Part shown: positions 60,413 through 64,000 of the stretch, one piece after another | Position numbering within the stretch: position 1 is the stretch's first letter | Layout of the letters: each line of letters starts with the position of its first letter | From: Streptomyces tauricus | GTDB lineage: Bacteria; Actinomycetota; Actinomycetes; Streptomycetales; Streptomycetaceae | Assembly (NCBI RefSeq): GCF_014650955.1 | Contig: NZ_BMVY01000001.1 | Span: forward strand, 434,001 to 498,000 | DNA length: 64,000 nucleotides | Direction: 5' to 3' | Notes under the pieces: model-generated | What the model was told of the DNA's origin: nothing | The model's input: only the letters and a program-made list of their open reading frames with translations | The model's database searches: none | Made by a program: the position numbers and the translations under genes

Positions 60413-60883
60413 ATGAATCAAGACGGCATCGACCTGGAGACTTCTCTGGGCTACCTGCTCAAGGAGGCGTCGAGCGTCCTCCGCGCGGCCATGGAGGAGG
60501 TGCTGCGGCCGCTCGGGATGAGCGTGACGCACTACTCCTGCCTCGAACTGCTGGCCCAGCGGCCGGGCCTGTCGAACTCCGAGCTCGCGCGGGGCGCGTT
60601 CGTCACACGGCAGTCGATGAACGTGCTGCTCCAGACCCTGGAACGAGAGGGTTACGTGACCCGGCCCGCGGAGGCACCCGTCGGGAAGGTTCTCCCCACG
60701 CGGCTCACGCCGAGCGGCCGACGCAGCCTTGAGAAGGCGACCGTCGCGGTCCGGTCCGTCGAGGTCAGGATGCTGGCCGGCATGACCGAGGTCGAGCAGT
60801 CGGGCGCGTTCCGGAGCCTGCGGAGCATGATTCATTCCCTGCGCGACGGCAACGGAGGCACCAACGGCAACGGCGGCGCGTAG
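60413..60883 (+). CDS. MarR-family regulator of the VOC gene
   Basis: 156 aa from ATG at 60413. Winged helix: LGMSVTHYSCLELLAQRPG, NSELARGAFVTRQSMNVLLQ, TLEREGYVTRPAEAP and VLPTRLTPSGRR. The ATG directly follows an operator palindrome and has no Shine-Dalgarno sequence; the mRNA is therefore probably leaderless, with the -10 (CAGAAT) inside the operator. Autoregulation and control of the divergent VOC gene are strongly implied. Confidence 0.88.
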   Translation: MNQDGIDLETSLGYLLKEASSVLRAAMEEVLRPLGMSVTHYSCLELLAQRPGLSNSELARGAFVTRQSMNVLLQTLEREGYVTRPAEAPVGKVLPTRLTPSGRRSLEKATVAVRSVEVRMLAGMTEVEQSGAFRSLRSMIHSLRDGNGGTNGNGGA

Positions 60884-61074
60884 CTCGTTCCTCGGGGAGC
60901 GAGGTCAGGAACTCCGCAGGCACCCCTCGGGAAGCTCTTGAACACCCGCTGCGCGTTCAGCGGCTCCTTGCCGAACGGAGTGCGGACCCGACCGTCCGAG
61001 CCTCTCAGCTGTCGTCACCCCGCGCCGGGCCAGTTCGCTGGGCGGGTAGGCGTCCTGTACGGGATGCTGCACGC

Positions 61075-61647
61075 ATGATCAGTCGAGAGGCCGCGGTGCA
61101 GGCTGTCGAAGAGCAGCTGGAGCGCGACTGTCAGGCATGGCGGAGTGCGAGGGCGCCCGTGATGCGCATGGTGGTGGTCCATGTCGAGGAACACGAGTTG
61201 GTGTGGATCGTCGCCTATGACTCCGAGGAGTTCGTACGCACCCGGAACTCGGAGCACAGGCTGGCCGGCAACGAGCCGTACCTGGTCGACCGCGTCGACG
61301 GAGGACTGCACCGGATCGGCCCCGTCTCCGCCATGACGGGAGCGTGGGAGGACGACTACCGGGCGCGGATACGGGGGTTGCCCGTACGAACCGCGGTAGA
61401 CGACCTCCACGATGAGATACGAGAAGTCGCCGCTGCCCGTGGACGCATGCACGCTGTCCGGTCCCTGCGCCAGAGACTGCCGCTACTGTCGCCGGCGCAG
61501 GCCATCGCGTACGCGGATGCCGTGCTGAACGGCACCGCACCGGCGCCACATCTCACCGCCGTGGCCACCCAGGAACTCGTGGAACCTCTCGACCCGGTAC
61601 TGGCCGTCAAAACCATTCACCCCGGTGTACCGGACGAGACTGGCTGA
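61075..61647 (+). CDS. YrhB/Imm35-like protein
   Basis: 190 aa. The first about 90 residues (SREAAVQAVEEQLERD, PVMRMVVVHVEEHELVWIVAYDSEEFVRTR, YLVDRVDGGLHRIGPVSA) have the layout of the YrhB/immunity-35 domain. The C-terminal half is helical. Imm35 proteins neutralise polymorphic toxins, but orphan copies are common in Streptomyces, and no toxin gene is adjacent. Preceded by a 191-bp gap with nothing notable. Confidence 0.55.
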   Translation: MISREAAVQAVEEQLERDCQAWRSARAPVMRMVVVHVEEHELVWIVAYDSEEFVRTRNSEHRLAGNEPYLVDRVDGGLHRIGPVSAMTGAWEDDYRARIRGLPVRTAVDDLHDEIREVAAARGRMHAVRSLRQRLPLLSPAQAIAYADAVLNGTAPAPHLTAVATQELVEPLDPVLAVKTIHPGVPDETG

Positions 61648-61774
61648 GGCGGACCCGCTGTCCCCAAGTCGGGTCACCACAAGTGCCGTTCTGCCGGTAC
61701 GTCGCCCCCTCACCGGGGCGAGGGAGAGCCCCTACCTCTGAAGTGCGCTATCCCTCCGCTCCCGCTTTCGACCC

Positions 61775-62323
61775 TCAGTCGGCGAAGGCCCGTAGGTTGA
61801 GTTCCGATGGCCCGTGGTTCGAGAGCCATGTCATCCGGCTGTCCGTTGCGGCGAAAGCCTTTCGCGCCGCGTGACACCAGGCCGTGCGGTCGGTCAGGGC
61901 GAGGTATGACGTCCGTAGCCGGTGCCACCGAGCGTGGAGTTCGGTGTCGTCGGACCACAGGGGTGTCTCCTTCGTCAGGTAGGCGGCGACCGTCGCTGCG
62001 GCGAAATGGCGCTCGGACGTCGGCGCGAGCGCTTCGAGGTGCCTCACGTGAGCCTCCATCACCTCGACCGCCCGCGGGTAGTGGCGAAGAGATGTGCCCA
62101 TGCCCTCGCAGTACGTCATCACATGGAGGATTCGCCCTGTGTGGTCCACGAGTTCAGCGTCGGCCCCGGGCTCCGCGATGGCCTCGGGGAGTCCGGCGGC
62201 TCGGGCGACGAGGTGGGCGAAGTAGCTGTTGAGGAAGTCGCCGTCGGCGGCTCGCCGCAGCAACCATGGCCGGATGGCCGGGTGATCGTCCACATGTCGG
62301 CACAGCGCCTCCACCGCGTGCAC
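61775..62323 (-). CDS. Hypothetical helical protein A
   Basis: 182 aa from GTG at 62323; GAGG lies four bases upstream. Mainly helical with Trp, His and Arg-rich segments (WLLRRAADGDFLNSYFAHLV, RILHVMTYCEGMGTSLRHYP, WSDDTELHARWHRLRTSYLA). No known domain recognised. It lies six bases downstream of another unknown gene and is co-transcribed with it. The nearby Imm35-like and DUF6000 genes hint at an accessory or immunity neighbourhood, not a proof of function. Confidence 0.65.
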   Translation of the reverse strand: MHAVEALCRHVDDHPAIRPWLLRRAADGDFLNSYFAHLVARAAGLPEAIAEPGADAELVDHTGRILHVMTYCEGMGTSLRHYPRAVEVMEAHVRHLEALAPTSERHFAAATVAAYLTKETPLWSDDTELHARWHRLRTSYLALTDRTAWCHAARKAFAATDSRMTWLSNHGPSELNLRAFAD

Positions 62324-62329
62324 CCGGCC

Positions 62330-62887
62330 TCAGGACGTCACTCGCTCCGCGAGCCAGATCAGCGCGTCCACACTGTCCGGCAGGCGTTCGAGGGCCCGTA
62401 CGGCGAGAGGTCCGAAGTCGTTGGAGAAGAGGCTGACCGTCTGGATTCTGGGGATGTCGTCCACCGTGGCGACCTCGGCGAGCAGAGCCAGTCCGAGGGC
62501 GACGGCGTCGGCGTCGGCGTCGTACCCGTGTCGCACCAGCCACCGCCCGGAATCCCGGGCCCTGGCCGCCGGTGCTCTCAGGACGGCGGCGGTGACGTGC
62601 TTGTCGCCGCGGACCGGCACATGGACACCGTCAAGACTGGCGGCCAGCTCGCGCGGCGAGGTGCCTGGATCGGCGAAGAACCCGTCGAGAACGGCAGCGG
62701 CGTCCACTCCGACGCGCGTGTGGTCACGCCGTCGTGCCGACCCTGCCCTGCGGCGACGGCGTACCGCATCAGGCAACGCCCCGAGGCGCGGCAGAGGTTG
62801 GTCAGGCGTCAGACGGTGAAGCCTGAGCGCATGCTGGAACAGCGAGGTCGGGGTACCGGGCAGCCGAGGCCCGGGCGCCTCGCTCAC
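62330..62887 (-). CDS. Hypothetical helical protein B
   Basis: About 185 aa from GTG 62887 (start uncertain; no ribosome site seen). After an Arg-rich first third, the sequence is helical and HEAT-like: DAAAVLDGFFADPGTSPREL, KHVTAAVLRAPAARARDSGR, WLVRHGYDADADAVALGLAL and LAVRALERLPDSVDALIWLA. No family named. First gene of a two-gene operon with protein A; divergent from the DUF6000 gene. Confidence 0.6.
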   Translation of the reverse strand: MSEAPGPRLPGTPTSLFQHALRLHRLTPDQPLPRLGALPDAVRRRRRAGSARRRDHTRVGVDAAAVLDGFFADPGTSPRELAASLDGVHVPVRGDKHVTAAVLRAPAARARDSGRWLVRHGYDADADAVALGLALLAEVATVDDIPRIQTVSLFSNDFGPLAVRALERLPDSVDALIWLAERVTS

Positions 62888-63044
62888 AGGCGGGCGGAGG
62901 ACTCGATTCTTTTGATCATGTCTCCCAGCCTGCCATCCAGGTGGCCGCCGACGTAAGTACTTCCTACGCTCCGATGTGCTTGGAACAGGGCGAGACGCAG
63001 GACAGGGCTGGCCTCGCTCCACACCAGCAGGGCAAGATCGTCCC

Positions 63045-63659
63045 GTGATACGCCATGCCCACGAGGATCCCGAGCTGCGGGCCCTGGTACGCCGCTACGT
63101 CACGCCCGAGCGACGCTACTGGAAACTCAGCGGCAGCTTGCTGCGTATGCAGAGTCCTGAGTACGACCAGTTCCTACGAGACCTCCGCGAGGACGCGGAA
63201 CTCATCACCGCGGATGAGATCGCCACCCTCCTTGAGGGCGGATGGCGCGAACGGAGAACCGCGGCATGGCTCGTGGCTGTCTCCCGCCGGACCGGGTTCC
63301 GTGAACGCCTCGGGGAGCTCCTGCTGGCCGGCGAGGTCTGCTGTACCGGACTTGCCTATTGCGTGGCCCTGGCCGGTTTCGGGACACCGCGCGACGCCGA
63401 GCTGCTGAGCGCCTACCTCGACCGTTACCTTCGCCGCCCCGACCTCGCGTACGACCAGCCCGTGGCCATGGGCGCTTTCCTGTTCATCGACCTCAATCTG
63501 CAAGGCGACCGGACTGCCCGTTTCCTCGGCCCCGACGGCTTGTGGCAACAGTGGCTCCAGGACGCGGCGCACATGTCGTGCACCACGAGTGTCGTCACCT
63601 ACTTGAGCCTGATGCGACGACTTTGCGCTGTCGTCGACGAGTGTGCCGAAGCGCAATGA
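63045..63659 (+). CDS. DUF6000-family protein
   Basis: 204 aa from GTG at 63045. RYVTPERRYWKLSGSLLRM near the start and the HEAT-like central part (ITADEIATLLEGGWRERRTA, WLVAVSRRTGFRERLGELLL, YCVALAGFGTPRDAELLSAY, MGAFLFIDLNLQGDRTARFL) match the DUF6000 type. These proteins are frequent in toxin-immunity regions of Streptomyces. Function unknown. Confidence 0.7.
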   Translation: MIRHAHEDPELRALVRRYVTPERRYWKLSGSLLRMQSPEYDQFLRDLREDAELITADEIATLLEGGWRERRTAAWLVAVSRRTGFRERLGELLLAGEVCCTGLAYCVALAGFGTPRDAELLSAYLDRYLRRPDLAYDQPVAMGAFLFIDLNLQGDRTARFLGPDGLWQQWLQDAAHMSCTTSVVTYLSLMRRLCAVVDECAEAQ

Positions 63660-63924
63660 GTCATGTCAGCGGTCCGTCCCTCTCCAGGCCATCCCCGTCA
63701 CCCGGTCCCGGTCGGACGTGACCCTGCAAAGGTTCGCTAGAAGACACCGAAGACGATGAGCGTGGGCAGAGCCGTGGCCGTGAGGCTCAGCAGCCAGTAG
63801 GCCCGCCCCCGGTGTCAGGCGGGTGCGGCGTCGGAGCGGTCGGTTCACGGTCGTACTGACCGGCGTTGGGGTGCACATCGATGGTGCGGACCGGTCGTGT
63901 GCACCGCCAGCCGCGAGGACGGGG
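63660..63924. other. Intergenic region with gene debris
   Basis: 265 bp between the DUF6000 gene and the final partial gene. Contains the small frameshifted membrane-protein frame listed separately; nothing else supported. Confidence 0.35.
63737..63848 (-). pseudogene. Possible tiny membrane protein with frameshift
   Basis: From GTG 63848 the frame gives NRPLRRRTRLTPG, and after a run of G/C bases near 63808 another frame gives RAYWLLSLTATALPTLIVFG and a stop at 63737. Joined, this would be a basic N-terminus plus one transmembrane helix, about 36 residues. Weak evidence; could be chance. Confidence 0.25.
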
Positions 63925-64000
63925 TCAGCCGACCCTGGTGATGCTGTACGGGGTCAGCGTGACCGGGCCGACGAGACCGTTGGCCTGTGCGGCGCGCGTG
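63925..64000 (-). CDS. 3' end of a gene continuing past the window
   Basis: Open on the minus strand from the right edge to TGA at 63925-63927. The last residues are TRAAQANGLVGPVTLTPYSI followed by Thr-Arg-Val-Gly. A beta-strand ending in L-T-P-Y-S is typical of the C-terminal beta-sandwich of retaining glycoside hydrolases such as GH30, GH39, GH51 or GH79, but 24 residues are too few to decide. Confidence 0.45.
   Translation of the reverse strand, partial: TRAAQANGLVGPVTLTPYSITRVG

Overview
The window reads as chromosome from a Streptomyces or a very close relative. Base composition is very GC-rich, third codon positions are almost always G or C, and GTG/TTG starts and 4-base ATGA or GTGA gene overlaps are common. 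Genus hallmarks include F420-dependent oxidoreductases, a RheA/hsp18 heat-shock pair, a two-armed isorenieratene carotenoid cluster, a DUF6131 mini-protein, MmyB-type XRE regulators and DUF2690 regulators. No rRNA, tRNA, CRISPR array, transposase or phage gene was seen.

Layout. (1) 1-11.3 kb: a dense plus-strand biosynthetic-looking block. It opens with a 5'-truncated PEP-utilising enzyme, an acyl carrier protein, a winged-helix protein, a second compact PEP-utilising enzyme and a TIGR03084-like protein. A probable leaderless promoter follows, then SRPBCC cyclase, Baeyer-Villiger-type monooxygenase, methyltransferase, AMP-dependent ligase, UbiA-type membrane enzyme, MDR reductase and F420-type split-barrel oxidoreductase. 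No PKS, NRPS or classical terpene synthase is visible. (2) 11.3-15.1 kb: a convergent FAD monooxygenase and MMPL exporter. (3) 15.3-19.4 kb: a lipoprotein and a secreted GH92 alpha-mannosidase. (4) 19.9-25 kb: an MFS/TetR pair, then an SDR and a dinucleotide-binding protein divergent from LysR. (5) 25-28.5 kb: an RsbW-like ATPase, PPK2 and a decaying arsenic locus, with arsR and arsM intact, arsC frameshifted and an aquaporin gene reduced to its first codons. (6) 28.8-33.4 kb: secreted peptidoglycan-binding proteins facing two transmembrane HTH regulators, plus gene debris. (7) 33.4-39.3 kb: a MarR operon, APC transporter, RheA/hsp18, DUF2267 protein and a SigB-family sigma factor with a SigB-like promoter. 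(8) 39.3-47.9 kb: a secreted GH43 enzyme, sirtuin, LLM oxidoreductase, a degenerate Fic toxin-antitoxin pair, alpha/beta hydrolase, XRE regulator, and DUF305 and DUF6153 genes. (9) 48.3-56.6 kb: the crtYTU and crtEIB-Rieske carotenoid arms, convergent. (10) 56.7-64 kb: a membrane NACHT NTPase, glyoxalase/MarR pair, Imm35-like and DUF6000 proteins, and the 3' end of a further gene.

How it works together. Several modules have regulator and operator visible side by side: TetR with two 20-bp palindromes, RheA with two tandem operators, MarR with two palindromes abutting its ATG, ArsR with an inverted repeat, and LysR with an 11-bp inverted repeat. The GH92 and GH43 genes lie about 20 kb apart but share a near-identical 17-bp LacI-type site, which suggests one glycan-utilisation regulon. 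The two best candidates for undescribed biology are the split PEP-enzyme/ACP/UbiA block at the left end and the pair of membrane HTH regulators, one with a predicted extracellular peptidoglycan-binding domain, next to secreted proteins of the same fold.
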